A stretch of DNA of 64,000 nt. Origin: Actinokineospora xionganensis (GTDB taxonomy: Bacteria > Actinomycetota > Actinomycetes > Mycobacteriales > Pseudonocardiaceae). This document shows, one piece after another, positions 27,186 to 36,952 of this stretch. The stretch is from assembly GCF_014323725.1 (NCBI RefSeq), contig NZ_JABVED010000003.1:372001-436000 (forward strand), in the 5' to 3' direction. Each line of letters starts with the position of its first letter. Position 1 is the first letter of the stretch. The notes beneath the pieces were generated by a model. It was not told the origin of the DNA. It worked only from the letters and a program-made list of their open reading frames with translations, and ran no database searches. A program made the translations under genes and the position numbers.

Positions 27186-27991
27186 CGCTCCTCGGCGAGG
27201 CTCCGCATCGCGGCCACCTCTTCGCGCAGCGCCCGGATCTCGGTGAGCAGCAACTGGTCGGAGGCGGCCTGGGCGGCGGCGTTCTTCTCCTCCGCCTCCA
27301 GCACGTCCTCGGTCATCTCGTTCTCCATCCCGCCCACAACGACGGCGATGAACAGGTTGAGCACCGCGAAGCTCGACACGAGGATGTAGACGACGAAGAA
27401 GATCCACGCCATCGGCTGCTCTTTCATCAGCTCCCGGGCGATGTCCGGCCAGGCTTCCCCGGTCATGACCTGGAACAGGGTGAACAGCGAGGTGCCGAGG
27501 TCGCCGAAGTTCTCCGGCTGGACCGAACCGAACATCTTGGTCGCCATCACCCCGGCGACGTAGAGCACCAGCGCCAGCAACGCCATGATCGACAACAGCC
27601 CCGGGACGGACCGCAGCAGGCCGCTCACGACCCGCCGCATCGCGGGCACCATCGAGATCAGTCGCAGCATCCGCAGCACCCGCATGGCCCGCAGCACCGC
27701 GAACGGACCGCTCGTGGGCACCACCGCGATACCGACGATGATCAGGTCGAAGACGTTCCACGGGTCGCGGAAGAACCGCCAGCCGAAGCCGTAGAGCCGT
27801 AACGTGAGCTCGACGACGAAGATGGTGAGCGCCGCGCGGTCCAGGAAAGACAGGACGCCGCCGAACTGCCCGACCATCGCTTTCGAGGTCTCCAGGCCGA
27901 GAGTGACGGCGTTGAGCAGAATGACTGCGATGATGAACTGCTGGAACCGTCGGTGCGTGACGAGTACCCGGATGGCTTCGCGCGTGATCAC
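27182..27991 (-). CDS. Prokaryotic voltage-gated cation channel (BacNav/NaChBac type)
   Basis: 269 residues, the normal size of one-domain bacterial channels that work as tetramers. S1-S3 are clear (FIIAVILLNAVTLGLETS; FLDRAALTIFVVELTLRL; NVFDLIIVGIAVV). S4 has gating Arg at 101, 104, 107 and 110 in three-residue steps. The pore loop has filter TGEAWPD (177-183), where NavAb has TLESWSM. S6 is FFVVYILVSSFAVLNLFIAVVVG, and a Glu-rich C-terminal helix could form the usual coiled coil. Glu179 is kept; Asp183 sits where NavAb has Met181. GTG 27991 with AGGG 7 bases upstream. Confidence 0.9.
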   Translation of the reverse strand: MITREAIRVLVTHRRFQQFIIAVILLNAVTLGLETSKAMVGQFGGVLSFLDRAALTIFVVELTLRLYGFGWRFFRDPWNVFDLIIVGIAVVPTSGPFAVLRAMRVLRMLRLISMVPAMRRVVSGLLRSVPGLLSIMALLALVLYVAGVMATKMFGSVQPENFGDLGTSLFTLFQVMTGEAWPDIARELMKEQPMAWIFFVVYILVSSFAVLNLFIAVVVGGMENEMTEDVLEAEEKNAAAQAASDQLLLTEIRALREEVAAMRSLAEER

Positions 27992-28000
27992 TCCGACACC

Positions 28001-28833
28001 CTAAGGTGTCAGAAAATCACCGCCGTCGGGAAGCCGCCAGAGCGGCGAGACGGGTCCGACACCGCTACCCAGCGGATACGCGGCTTGCACCGATCGGGTG
28101 ATGAAGTCCTTGCCCGCCTTGACCGCGGCCACCATGTCGTTGCCCTTGGCGAGTGCCGCGGTGATCGACGACGCCAGCGTGTCACCGCTGCCATGCGTGT
28201 GTTTGACGTCGAACCGCGGGCCGACGAGCTCGATGAAGTCCGTGCCGTCGTAGAGCAGGTCGAGGCACTCGGCGTCGTCGTACATGTGGCCGCCCTTGAC
28301 CAGCACCCACCGCGGGCCGAAGTCGGCCAGCGCCTTCGCCGCGTCGCGCTGCTGGGCCCGGGTGCCGACGTCGAGCCCGGTGAGCAGCCGTACCTCGTCG
28401 AGATTCGGCGTGACCAGGGTGGCGCGGGGAAACAGCTCGGTGCGGATCGCTTCGAGCGCTTCCCCAGCCAGCAGCGGGTTTCCGTGCATCGACGCGGCGA
28501 CCGGGTCGATCACCAAGGGGATACCGGATCGTCCTATGTGGACTCGGTCGCAGGCGGCGGCCACCGCGGAGATGATCTCCGCGGTGGCCAGCATGCCTGT
28601 CTTCGCCGCCTGCACGCCGATGTCGGTCGCGACCGCCTCGATCTGCGCGGCCACCACCTTCGGCGGGATGGTGTGGACTCCCGTCACACCAAGGGAGTTC
28701 TGCACCGTCACCGCCGTGATCGCGGACATCCCGTGGACCCCGCAGGCGAAGAACGTCCGCAGGTCGGCCTGGATGCCCGCGCCACCACCGGAGTCTGATC
28801 CGGCGATGGTCAGCGTGCGAGCCGGCGTTTGCA

Positions 28834-28834
<1 letters not shown>
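28001..28834 (-). CDS. thiD: Hydroxymethylpyrimidine (phosphate) kinase
   Basis: Phosphorylates HMP and HMP-phosphate for thiamine synthesis. The 277-residue ribokinase-fold protein has TIAGSDSGGGAGIQADL at the start, TAVTVQNSLGVTGVH, KTGMLATAE, LVIDPVAAS and the anion-hole motif HTHGSGDTLASSI. ATG 28834 shares one base with the TAA stop of thiC (TAATG), so the two are coupled; the longer frame upstream is antisense overlap with thiC. Confidence 0.95.
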
Positions 28835-30604
<1,770 letters not shown>

Positions 30605-30676
30605 CTTTTGTGCAGTTGTCTACTCGAACCTAGTCGGCGGACGCGGCGTTGCCAACCGAGCACTAATCTTCCTCAC

Positions 30677-31318
30677 ATGCCGCAGCCGTACCCGCCTGGA
30701 GCCCGGCGCCTCGGACGACCTGCCTCGGCCGTTCCCTGCACGTCGTGCGGCGAACTCGTAGGTCGCGGTTACCTGGCGTGCGCGACCTGCACGGAGCGTG
30801 TGGACGCCTACTGGAAAGCGGACTGGGCCGCGCTGCTCGACTCCGAGGGCATCGTGGCGGGCGACCCGGAGGAACGCGACCTGGTCGCCCGGGTCTTCGG
30901 CGCTGAGCCCGGCACCCACCCGTGGACCTGCACGGACTGGGCGCTGCGGCTCACGGTCTGCCCGACCTGCCGCGCGGAACTGGCGACCGGCGACAGCGGC
31001 TGCCTGGCCTGCGCGGGCGCCGACCAGGCCCGCTGGGCCTGGGACTACGCCGCGATGCCCACGGCGATGACGTACAACGAGCACTCCCTGCGCCTTACCG
31101 TCGCCGGCCTACGCGCCGCCCACCGCCGCCGCGACAGCCAGGTGGCGTACTGGCGGCTATCACTGCCGTTCCTGCTCACCGGCGAACCGATCAGCAAGGT
31201 CCAGGCCCAGCGGGTGCGCACCTTCTTACTGGCCGGCCGCGAAGACGAGCTGTCATCCGCCGATTCGTACGCCGAGATGGCTTCCCTGCCGGACCTGCCC
31301 TGGCGAGCCCTGGCCTAG
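30677..31318 (+). CDS. Zinc-ribbon-like hypothetical protein
   Basis: 213 residues with four CxxC pairs: CTSC and CATC near the N-terminus, CPTC and CLAC in the middle, probably two structural zinc sites. The rest is helical with conserved-looking Trp residues (VDAYWKADWAALLD, WDYAAMP). No named family is recognised and there is no membrane segment. ATG 30677 has a TAATCT box 7 bases upstream and no Shine-Dalgarno site, which suggests a leaderless start. The TAG stop lies inside the 27-bp inverted repeat at 31312. Confidence 0.7.
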   Translation: MPQPYPPGARRLGRPASAVPCTSCGELVGRGYLACATCTERVDAYWKADWAALLDSEGIVAGDPEERDLVARVFGAEPGTHPWTCTDWALRLTVCPTCRAELATGDSGCLACAGADQARWAWDYAAMPTAMTYNEHSLRLTVAGLRAAHRRRDSQVAYWRLSLPFLLTGEPISKVQAQRVRTFLLAGREDELSSADSYAEMASLPDLPWRALA

Positions 31319-31485
31319 GTCCTGTCCTGTGAGTCCGGCACGCGCTATCCGCGCCCGGGCGGCCCCTGGCCGCACCGGCGCGAAGCCCAAGTACAACCCG
31401 GCACGAGCGGCTTCACGCCGGCGCGCCCAGGAACCACCCGGATCACGAATCCCGCGTACCGGACTCACAGGACAGGACCTAGGCC
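31312..31485. repeat. 27-bp perfect inverted repeat spanning two convergent stop codons (MITE-like)
   Basis: Left arm 31312-31338 (GGCCTAGGTCCTGTCCTGTG...) and right arm 31459-31485 are exact complements with 120 bp between them. The left arm includes the TAG stop of the zinc-ribbon gene and the right arm the TAG stop of the LysE-type gene. CCTAGG at both outer edges could be a target duplication. There is no transposase frame inside. It could be a non-autonomous element or a shared terminator-like structure. Confidence 0.75.
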
Positions 31486-32078
31486 TCAAGCGCCAGCCGG
31501 ATACCCAGCGCGATCAGCACGGCCCCGGAGAACCGCTCCAGCCGCGTCCGGATCTCGGCGCGCCGCAGCCAGCCCATGACGCGGGTGAGCATCGCGATCA
31601 CCAGCAGGTACCAGACGGTGTCGATCGCCACCCAGAGCCCGGCGAGGGCCAGCAGAACCCAGTTCGGCGCGTCGGGGCTGACGAACTGGGGCAGGAACGA
31701 GATGGCGAAGACGGCGAGCTTCGGGTTGGCCAGGTTCACCACCAGTCCGGAGCGGAACCCCGAGCCGGCGGTGACTGCGGTCTCGGTGTGCTCATGCCTG
31801 CCGAACAGCGCCTTGATCCCGAACCAGACCAGCACGCACACGCCGACGATCCGCAGGCCTTGGTACGCGACCTCGGAGGCCACAAGCAGCACCGAGAGTC
31901 CCAGCCCCGCGGCCACGGCCCACACGGCGACGCCGACCTCCATCCCCGCCATCGTCGCCAGCGCGCCGCGACGGCCGCCGCGGATCGCCTGTCGCAGCAG
32001 CATCGCGGTGCCGACCCCGGGCACCATGGCGAGCAGGAACGAGGCGATGAGGAAGGCAAGGAAGCCGGACCAGGTCAC
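31479..32078 (-). CDS. LysE/RhtB-family amino acid exporter
   Basis: 199-residue membrane protein with about six hydrophobic segments. Family marks are the start GFLAFLIASFLLAMVPGVGTAMLLRQAIRGG, GMEVGVAVWAVAAGLGLSVLL and FRSGLVVNLANPKLAVFAISFLPQF. Members export basic or neutral amino acids by proton exchange. GTG 32078 has no clear ribosome site. Its stop codon lies in the inverted repeat at 31459-31485. Confidence 0.88.
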   Translation of the reverse strand: MTWSGFLAFLIASFLLAMVPGVGTAMLLRQAIRGGRRGALATMAGMEVGVAVWAVAAGLGLSVLLVASEVAYQGLRIVGVCVLVWFGIKALFGRHEHTETAVTAGSGFRSGLVVNLANPKLAVFAISFLPQFVSPDAPNWVLLALAGLWVAIDTVWYLLVIAMLTRVMGWLRRAEIRTRLERFSGAVLIALGIRLALEA

Positions 32079-32129
32079 GCACGCATGGTGCGCCCGCCCG
32101 GCCGCTGATCGCCACAGCTTTTCCGCCCC

Positions 32130-32307
32130 GCGAGTCCAACGCCCAAAACAGTGAGTTCAACACTCAGGCCGGTGAGTTCGACACCCAGGCGAATGGGTTC
32201 GACGTTCAAGCGGCCGGTGCGACTCCGCACGGCCCGCGTGATCGCGGGCGCGACCATCGGCTCACCGTCTTGAAGGTTGAACTCTTGTTTTGAGTGTTGG
32301 ACTCGCG
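32130..32307. repeat. Imperfect long inverted repeat of 21-nt units (element 2)
   Basis: The left side from 32130 holds four tandem 21-nt units starting GCGAGTCCA, GTGAGTTCA, GTGAGTTCG and ATGGGTTCG. The right side (32260-32307) is the inverted form, CTCACCG...TTGAACTC...TTGGACTCGCG. About 48 nt per arm pair with several mismatches, so this copy looks older than elements 1 and 3. A small hairpin CCCGCG-tgat-CGCGGG (32233-32248) sits in the loop. It lies between the def stop and the LysE-type start. Confidence 0.82.
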
Positions 32308-32317
32308 AGTGGGAGGG

Positions 32318-32893
32318 TCAGTCGTTGGCGAAGGGGTCCTCGGAGACGGACGGGTCCCAGGACAGGCCGGGCACGCCCCACTTGTTCGCCTTCACCATGC
32401 GCTTGGCCTCGCGCTGGTTTCGTCCGACCAGGCGGTTCAGGTAGAGGAAGCCGTCGAGGTGGTCGGTCTCGTGCTGCAGGCAGCGCGCGAAGAAGCCCGT
32501 GCCCTCGACCTCGATCGGCGAGCCGTCGACGTCCTGGCCGGTGACCTTCGCCCAGGTGGCGCGGCCGGTGGGGAAGGTCTCGCCGGGGACCGACAGGCAG
32601 CCCTCGTAGTCCTCGTCCGGGTCGGGCATGCCGTCGGGGATCTCCGAGGTGGTCAGCACCGGGTTGACCACCGTCCCGCGGTGGCGCACGCCCTCGTCGT
32701 CCGGGCAGTCGTAGACGAAGACACGCTGCGCGACGCCTATCTGGTTGGCGGCCAGGCCGACGCCGTTGGCCGCCTCCATGGTCTCGAACATGTCGGCGAC
32801 CAGAGTCTTGAGGTCGTCGTCGAACCGGTCGATCGGCGAGGTCGGAGCGTGCAGGACGGGGTCGCCGACGATCCGGATCGGGTGAACTGTCAT
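32318..32893 (-). CDS. def: Peptide deformylase
   Basis: Removes the N-formyl group from nascent proteins. 191 residues with the three motifs [10 protein letters not shown] (motif 1), EGCLSVPG (motif 2, metal Cys) and the metal site QHETDHLDG (motif 3, HExxH-type with an extra residue pattern typical of the family). ATG 32893 is chosen because the [15 protein letters not shown] start is the family start; longer frames upstream run into the DUF3263 promoter region. Divergent from a DUF3263 gene, as def is from Rv0430 in M. tuberculosis. Confidence 0.95.
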   Translation of the reverse strand: MTVHPIRIVGDPVLHAPTSPIDRFDDDLKTLVADMFETMEAANGVGLAANQIGVAQRVFVYDCPDDEGVRHRGTVVNPVLTTSEIPDGMPDPDEDYEGCLSVPGETFPTGRATWAKVTGQDVDGSPIEVEGTGFFARCLQHETDHLDGFLYLNRLVGRNQREAKRMVKANKWGVPGLSWDPSVSEDPFAND

Positions 32894-32981
32894 ACGGGCA
32901 GGGTAGTTATTGCGCGTTGACGGACGCGCCGAGGACATGACGATCACATCGGGTGGTGACGTGGTGTAATGGCGCCTGAGG

Positions 32982-32997
32982 ATCACACCTGTGTGAT
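32982..32997 (+). promoter_or_regulatory. 16-bp dyad ATCACAC-CT-GTGTGAT
   Basis: A perfect 7-bp dyad with 2-bp spacer, in the shared promoter region of def and the DUF3263 gene, about 48 bases before the latter's start. It is operator-like. It is the opposite half-site order to the CRP consensus TGTGA-N6-TCACA, so no known regulator is assigned. Confidence 0.5.
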
Positions 32998-33044
32998 TCC
33001 GTTGCGGGAGCACGGATTCGCCAGACCGTGAGGCGAGGAGCCAG

Positions 33045-33359
33045 ATGAACGCCGCTGAGGCATCGGCCTTTTCGGACCCGCGACCCACGCGGGCGAAAGC
33101 GTCCAGCGGGCTCAGTGAGCGAGATCACACGATCTTGGCTTTCGAGCGACAGTGGTGGAAGTGCGCGGGCTCCAAGGAGCAGGCGATCCGCGAGCTGTTC
33201 GAGATGTCGAGCACCAGGTACTACCAGGTTCTCAACGAACTGATCGAAAAGACCGAAGCCTTGGCCGTCGACCCGATGCTGGTGAAGCGACTGCGCCGGA
33301 TGCGGGCGACCAGACACCGCGCGCGGTCCGCGCGGAGGCTGGGATTGGAATCACGATGA
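33045..33359 (+). CDS. DUF3263-family protein (Rv0430 type)
   Basis: 104 residues with the conserved run [19 protein letters not shown], followed by [18 protein letters not shown], a helix-turn-helix-like section, and a basic C-terminal tail. The function is unknown; DUF3263 proteins precede VirR/LytR-C genes in many actinobacteria. ATG 33045 has GGCGAGGAG upstream. The TGA overlaps the ATG of the next gene, so the pair is coupled. Confidence 0.88.
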   Translation: MNAAEASAFSDPRPTRAKASSGLSERDHTILAFERQWWKCAGSKEQAIRELFEMSSTRYYQVLNELIEKTEALAVDPMLVKRLRRMRATRHRARSARRLGLESR

Positions 33360-33976
33360 CCACAGACCCGTCCGCGGCGCGTCCTGGCAAGATCGCCGGT
33401 CTCGTGCTGATCGGTGTCGCCGCCGTGTCCACCGTTCTCGGTGTCGTCACGCTGCTCGGCGGCAACGGCGACAGCGAGGCAGGCCAGCAGCCGGAGAGTT
33501 CGGCGCCCGCCGCGTCGCAGCCCTCTGTCACGCCGCCATCGACCTCCGAGTCGTCTCCGGGGCAGACGCCGTCGTCGGCGGCGCCGACCACGACGACTCC
33601 ACCCGTCACGACGACCGCCGTGCCCACGAGCGCCGGGCCGGGGGCGGGGCCGGGCCAACCGGGTACGCCGTCCACAAAGGATCAACCCGTTCGGGTCTAC
33701 AACAACAGCACGGTGGCCGACCTGGCCTCGAAGGCCCGGGATGATCTCGCCGCCCACGGCTGGAACGTCGTCGAGACCGGGAACTACTCGCAGGGGATCA
33801 TCCCGACGACGACGGTGTACTTCGTTCCCGGCACCGCCGAGGAAGCCGCCGCGCGGGCCCTGGCAGCGGAGTTCGGCATTCGCTCCGAGCCGCGTTTCGA
33901 GGGCATCAAGGATTCGCGGCCTGGTCTTATCCTGATCGTCACCAAAGATTATCGTGGCGCGGCGGGCAAGGAATAA
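33356..33976 (+). CDS. Membrane-anchored LytR C-terminal domain protein (VirR/Rv0431-like)
   Basis: 206 residues: a short cytoplasmic start, one membrane helix (IAGLVLIGVAAVSTVLGVVTLL, about 13-35), a long Ser/Pro/Thr-rich extracellular linker, and a C-terminal LytR_C domain (VRVYNNSTVADLASKARDDL, GWNVVETGNY, TTVYFVPG, LILIVTKDY). In M. tuberculosis VirR affects cell envelope and vesicle release (family knowledge). Coupled to the DUF3263 gene by an ATGA overlap. Confidence 0.88.
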   Translation: MTTDPSAARPGKIAGLVLIGVAAVSTVLGVVTLLGGNGDSEAGQQPESSAPAASQPSVTPPSTSESSPGQTPSSAAPTTTTPPVTTTAVPTSAGPGAGPGQPGTPSTKDQPVRVYNNSTVADLASKARDDLAAHGWNVVETGNYSQGIIPTTTVYFVPGTAEEAAARALAAEFGIRSEPRFEGIKDSRPGLILIVTKDYRGAAGKE

Positions 33977-34012
33977 CTTCCTTTGACCGAAAACCGCCGG
34001 CAATAAAGGAAG
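33977..34012 (+). terminator. Possible terminator after the VirR-like gene
   Basis: CTTCCTTT (33977-33984), directly after the stop, can pair with AAAGGAAG (34005-34012) around a 20-nt loop. AT-rich stem, no U-tract; weak. The rest of the gap to 34246 shows only a T-rich run near 34170 and the promoter region of the next gene. Confidence 0.4.
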
Positions 34013-34246
34013 CGGCAGGCGCGGCGGTCCGTCGCGCCCCGGCCTGCGAGACGTCCACCAGCGGCAAGGTTCTTTAACCGGGCGGCTTGCGCCATTCGGC
34101 GGGCGGCCATCGGGCGACAATTGTGCAGCCGGTCACGGGCGAAAGGAAGAATCGCGCCCGGGTTGCGATGTTTTTTCATCGGCCTACTCTCGAATTCGTT
34201 CGGTCATCGATCATGACCGCGATACCATGAGAGGGTTGACTGACCT

Positions 34247-34627
34247 ATGTTGCGCAAGGTCCTTATCGCCGCTTCCATCGCCGCGACCGCGGTGGCGACG
34301 GCTCAGCCTGCTTCGGCGACGCCCACGACAGCGTCGCTCGTCCTCACCTACCAGCACGAGGGCGACCCGATGCGGGTCGGCACGCTGCGCTGCGGCCCGG
34401 CAGCCGGACACCACCGCAGCCCGGAGGCTGCCTGCGCCCAGCTCGCCTCGGTGACGGGCGACTTCACCGCGCTCCTGGTGCACCCGGACCGCGCGTGCCC
34501 GTTGCACGTCGACCCGGTGCGCGTCACCGCGACGGGGGTGTGGGGCGATCGCCGAGTCTCCTACGACGAGACGTTCGGCAACGCGTGCCAGCTCTTCGTC
34601 GAGACTGGCGCGGTCTTCAACATCTGA
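34247..34627 (+). CDS. Secreted subtilisin-inhibitor-like (SSI) protease inhibitor
   Basis: 126-residue preprotein. The signal peptide is LRKVLIAASIAATAVATAQPASA, and the mature part begins near TPTTASLVL. It follows the Streptomyces subtilisin inhibitor pattern: LVLTYQHEGD, LRCGPAAG, CAQLASVTGDFTAL, a reactive loop CPLHVDPV, GVWGDRRVSYDETFGNAC. The four Cys of the two family disulfides are present. Alignment to SSI CPMVYDPV puts Leu at P1, which suits subtilisin/chymotrypsin-like targets. ATG 34247. Confidence 0.88.
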   Translation: MLRKVLIAASIAATAVATAQPASATPTTASLVLTYQHEGDPMRVGTLRCGPAAGHHRSPEAACAQLASVTGDFTALLVHPDRACPLHVDPVRVTATGVWGDRRVSYDETFGNACQLFVETGAVFNI

Positions 34628-34666
34628 TCGAGCCCGGACCGGCGGGAGTCGACCCCGCCGGTCCGC

Positions 34667-36886
34667 TCACGCCTTGCGGGACTCGGCGTAGGCCTGCAAG
34701 GTCGCGAGCTGCGCCGGGTCCAGCGAGGGACGCACCTTCTCCCGCGACTGCTCCAGATGTCGCGCGGTCACCTCGGCCGCGTCCAGGCTCTCGCGCATCG
34801 CCGTGAGCGCCGCCTCCCGCAGGACGGCGGCACAGTCGGCGGCGGAGTAGCCCTCCAGTTGCTTGGCGAACTCGACCAGGTCGACGTCCGGCGCCAGCGG
34901 GATGTTGCGGGCAGTCGCCTTCAAGATCGCCGCGCGGGCCTCGGCGTCCGGTGGCGGCACGTAGATCAGCCGCTCCAGCCTGCCGGGGCGCAGCAGCGCG
35001 GGATCGACCAGCTCAGGGCGGTTCGTCGCGCCGACGACCACCACGTCGCGCAGCGGCTCCACGCCGTCGAGCTCGGTCAGCAGGGCCGCGACGACCCGGT
35101 CGGACACCCCGGAGTCCGACGACTGTCCCCGGCGCGGTGCCAAGGCATCGATCTCGTCGAGGAAGATCAGCGCGGGGGCGGCCTCGGCGGCGCGGCGGAA
35201 CAGTTCGCGGACGGCGCGCTCGGACTCGCCGACCCACTTGTCCATCAGCTCCGCGCCCTTCACCGACAGCACGTTGAGCTGCCCGCTTCCCGCGAGCGCG
35301 CGAACCAGGAACGTCTTGCCGCCGCCGGGCGGGCCATAGAGCAGCACGCCGCGCGGCGGAGCGACGCCGAGGCGGGCGAAGGAGTCCGGGTAGCGCAGCG
35401 GCCACAGCACCGCCTCGGTGAGCGCCTGCTTGGTCTCCACCATGTCGCCGACGTCTTCGAGCGCCACGTTGCCGGTGCGTAGGGTGTCCGAAGTGGACAT
35501 CGACGTCGGGCGGACGGTGTCCAGCGCGCCGAGGATGTCCGCGGACTCGATCCGCGGGTCTTCGGCGTCCTTGTGCCGCAGCGCCGCGCGGATGGCGGCC
35601 TCGCGGCGCAGGGCGATCAGGTCGGCGGCGACGAAGCCGGGGGTACGCTCGGCGACCGCCGCGTAGTCCACATCGGACACGACCGGCACGTCGCGGAACA
35701 GCATCCGCAGCAGCTCAGTGCGGGTCTTGCCGTCGGGCAGGGTCAGCCGCAGCTCGCGGTCGATCAGCTCGACGCCACGGGCCCGGGGGTCGATGGCTTC
35801 AGGGTGGGCGGTTGTCGCCACCAACGCGACTCGGGGGATGGCGATGGCGGCGCGCAGCGAGTCCAGCACCACGGTGGCGACCGGGGGCGGGGTCGTGGCG
35901 GGAAGCAAGGCGTCGATGTCGGTGATCAGCAGGACGCTGGGCTTGCCCGCGTCGGAGTGCGCGCGGATCTCCGCGATCGCGGAATCCACCAGGGCCGCGG
36001 TCGATTTCGCCTCCAGGACCGCGGCGGTGGGACCCGACAGTTCGACGACGGCGGCGTCCACGGAGTGGGCGACCGAGCGGACGACTGTCGACTTCCCGAC
36101 CCCCTCCGGGCCGGTGACCAGCGCTCCGAGCCGAGGGGCGGCGCCGAGTTTCGCCAGCAGCTCCGGGCGCGTGAACGCGAGCTCGAACCACTCGGCGAGC
36201 GCGCGGGCCGCGTCTTGGGCACCCACCAGGTCGGCGATCGGGGTCGGCGGTTCCGCGGGCACGGGCGGGTCGGACCGGACCGGCGCGGTGGCGGCCGGGG
36301 CGGGTGCGCGTTCGCCTGTGCGTGGGCCGTCGCGCCAGCCGACCACAGTGGACGGGTGGACGGTGACCGCGCCCGGCGGCTCGGTCGCGGTGATCGTGAG
36401 CAGCTCGTTGGTCCACGTCATGCCGATGGCCCGCGACAGCTTGCCGCGCACCGCCGAGACGTCCGTGCCAGGGGGCGGGGACAGGTCCTGCGGCAGCAGC
36501 GACACCGCGTCGCCCGCCGTGAGGACCTTGCCTACCAGCGCCAACCGGACGGTCTCCGGGGTCAGCGAGGTCGTGGCCAGGCGCGAGCCCGCCACGGTCA
36601 CCGAACGCGCGGGGGCGACCTCGACCTTCGAGACGACGACCTCGGCGCCCTCGGTCACGCCGAGGTTGGACATGGTCACGTCGTCGAGCAGGATCACCCC
36701 GGTCGGCCCCGCGGGGGCGCCTTCGGCGGCCAGCGCGGAACTGACGCGCGCGCCCGTGAGTTGGACGGCGTCCCAGTGCCGCACGCCGAGGGCGTCGAGC
36801 ACTTCTCGGTGCAGCCGCACCACCCCGCGCCGGGTGTCGAGCGCGGACGGGGACAGCCGGGCGGTCAGGGTGATCTGTGATCCCAC
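34667..36886 (-). CDS. CDC48/VCP-type AAA+ ATPase with degenerate first ATPase domain (Rv0435c-like)
   Basis: 739 residues: an N-terminal double-psi-barrel-like domain (about 1-190), then two AAA modules. D1 keeps Walker A GPEGVGKS (259-266), but its Walker B reads LLITDID (320s), with Thr-Asp where Asp-Glu is expected. D2 is complete: GPPGGGKT (518-525), LIFLDEID (573-580), pore WVGESER and the arginine-finger run LLRPGRLERL. D1 may bind but hydrolyse ATP poorly. GTG 36886. It sits upstream of moeA/psd/pssA as in M. tuberculosis. A protein unfoldase/segregase role is inferred. Confidence 0.9.
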   Translation of the reverse strand: MGSQITLTARLSPSALDTRRGVVRLHREVLDALGVRHWDAVQLTGARVSSALAAEGAPAGPTGVILLDDVTMSNLGVTEGAEVVVSKVEVAPARSVTVAGSRLATTSLTPETVRLALVGKVLTAGDAVSLLPQDLSPPPGTDVSAVRGKLSRAIGMTWTNELLTITATEPPGAVTVHPSTVVGWRDGPRTGERAPAPAATAPVRSDPPVPAEPPTPIADLVGAQDAARALAEWFELAFTRPELLAKLGAAPRLGALVTGPEGVGKSTVVRSVAHSVDAAVVELSGPTAAVLEAKSTAALVDSAIAEIRAHSDAGKPSVLLITDIDALLPATTPPPVATVVLDSLRAAIAIPRVALVATTAHPEAIDPRARGVELIDRELRLTLPDGKTRTELLRMLFRDVPVVSDVDYAAVAERTPGFVAADLIALRREAAIRAALRHKDAEDPRIESADILGALDTVRPTSMSTSDTLRTGNVALEDVGDMVETKQALTEAVLWPLRYPDSFARLGVAPPRGVLLYGPPGGGKTFLVRALAGSGQLNVLSVKGAELMDKWVGESERAVRELFRRAAEAAPALIFLDEIDALAPRRGQSSDSGVSDRVVAALLTELDGVEPLRDVVVVGATNRPELVDPALLRPGRLERLIYVPPPDAEARAAILKATARNIPLAPDVDLVEFAKQLEGYSAADCAAVLREAALTAMRESLDAAEVTARHLEQSREKVRPSLDPAQLATLQAYAESRKA

Positions 36887-36952
36887 GCCGCGAGCCTATT
36901 GCCTGTGGCTCTCGCGCCGCAGGACGTCTGCGACTCTGTGCCTGGGAAGGGG

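Noticed and set aside
32982-32997. Classical CRP site in the def/DUF3263 promoter
   Set aside because: The half-sites are in the reverse order to TGTGA-N6-TCACA, so it is listed only as an unassigned dyad.
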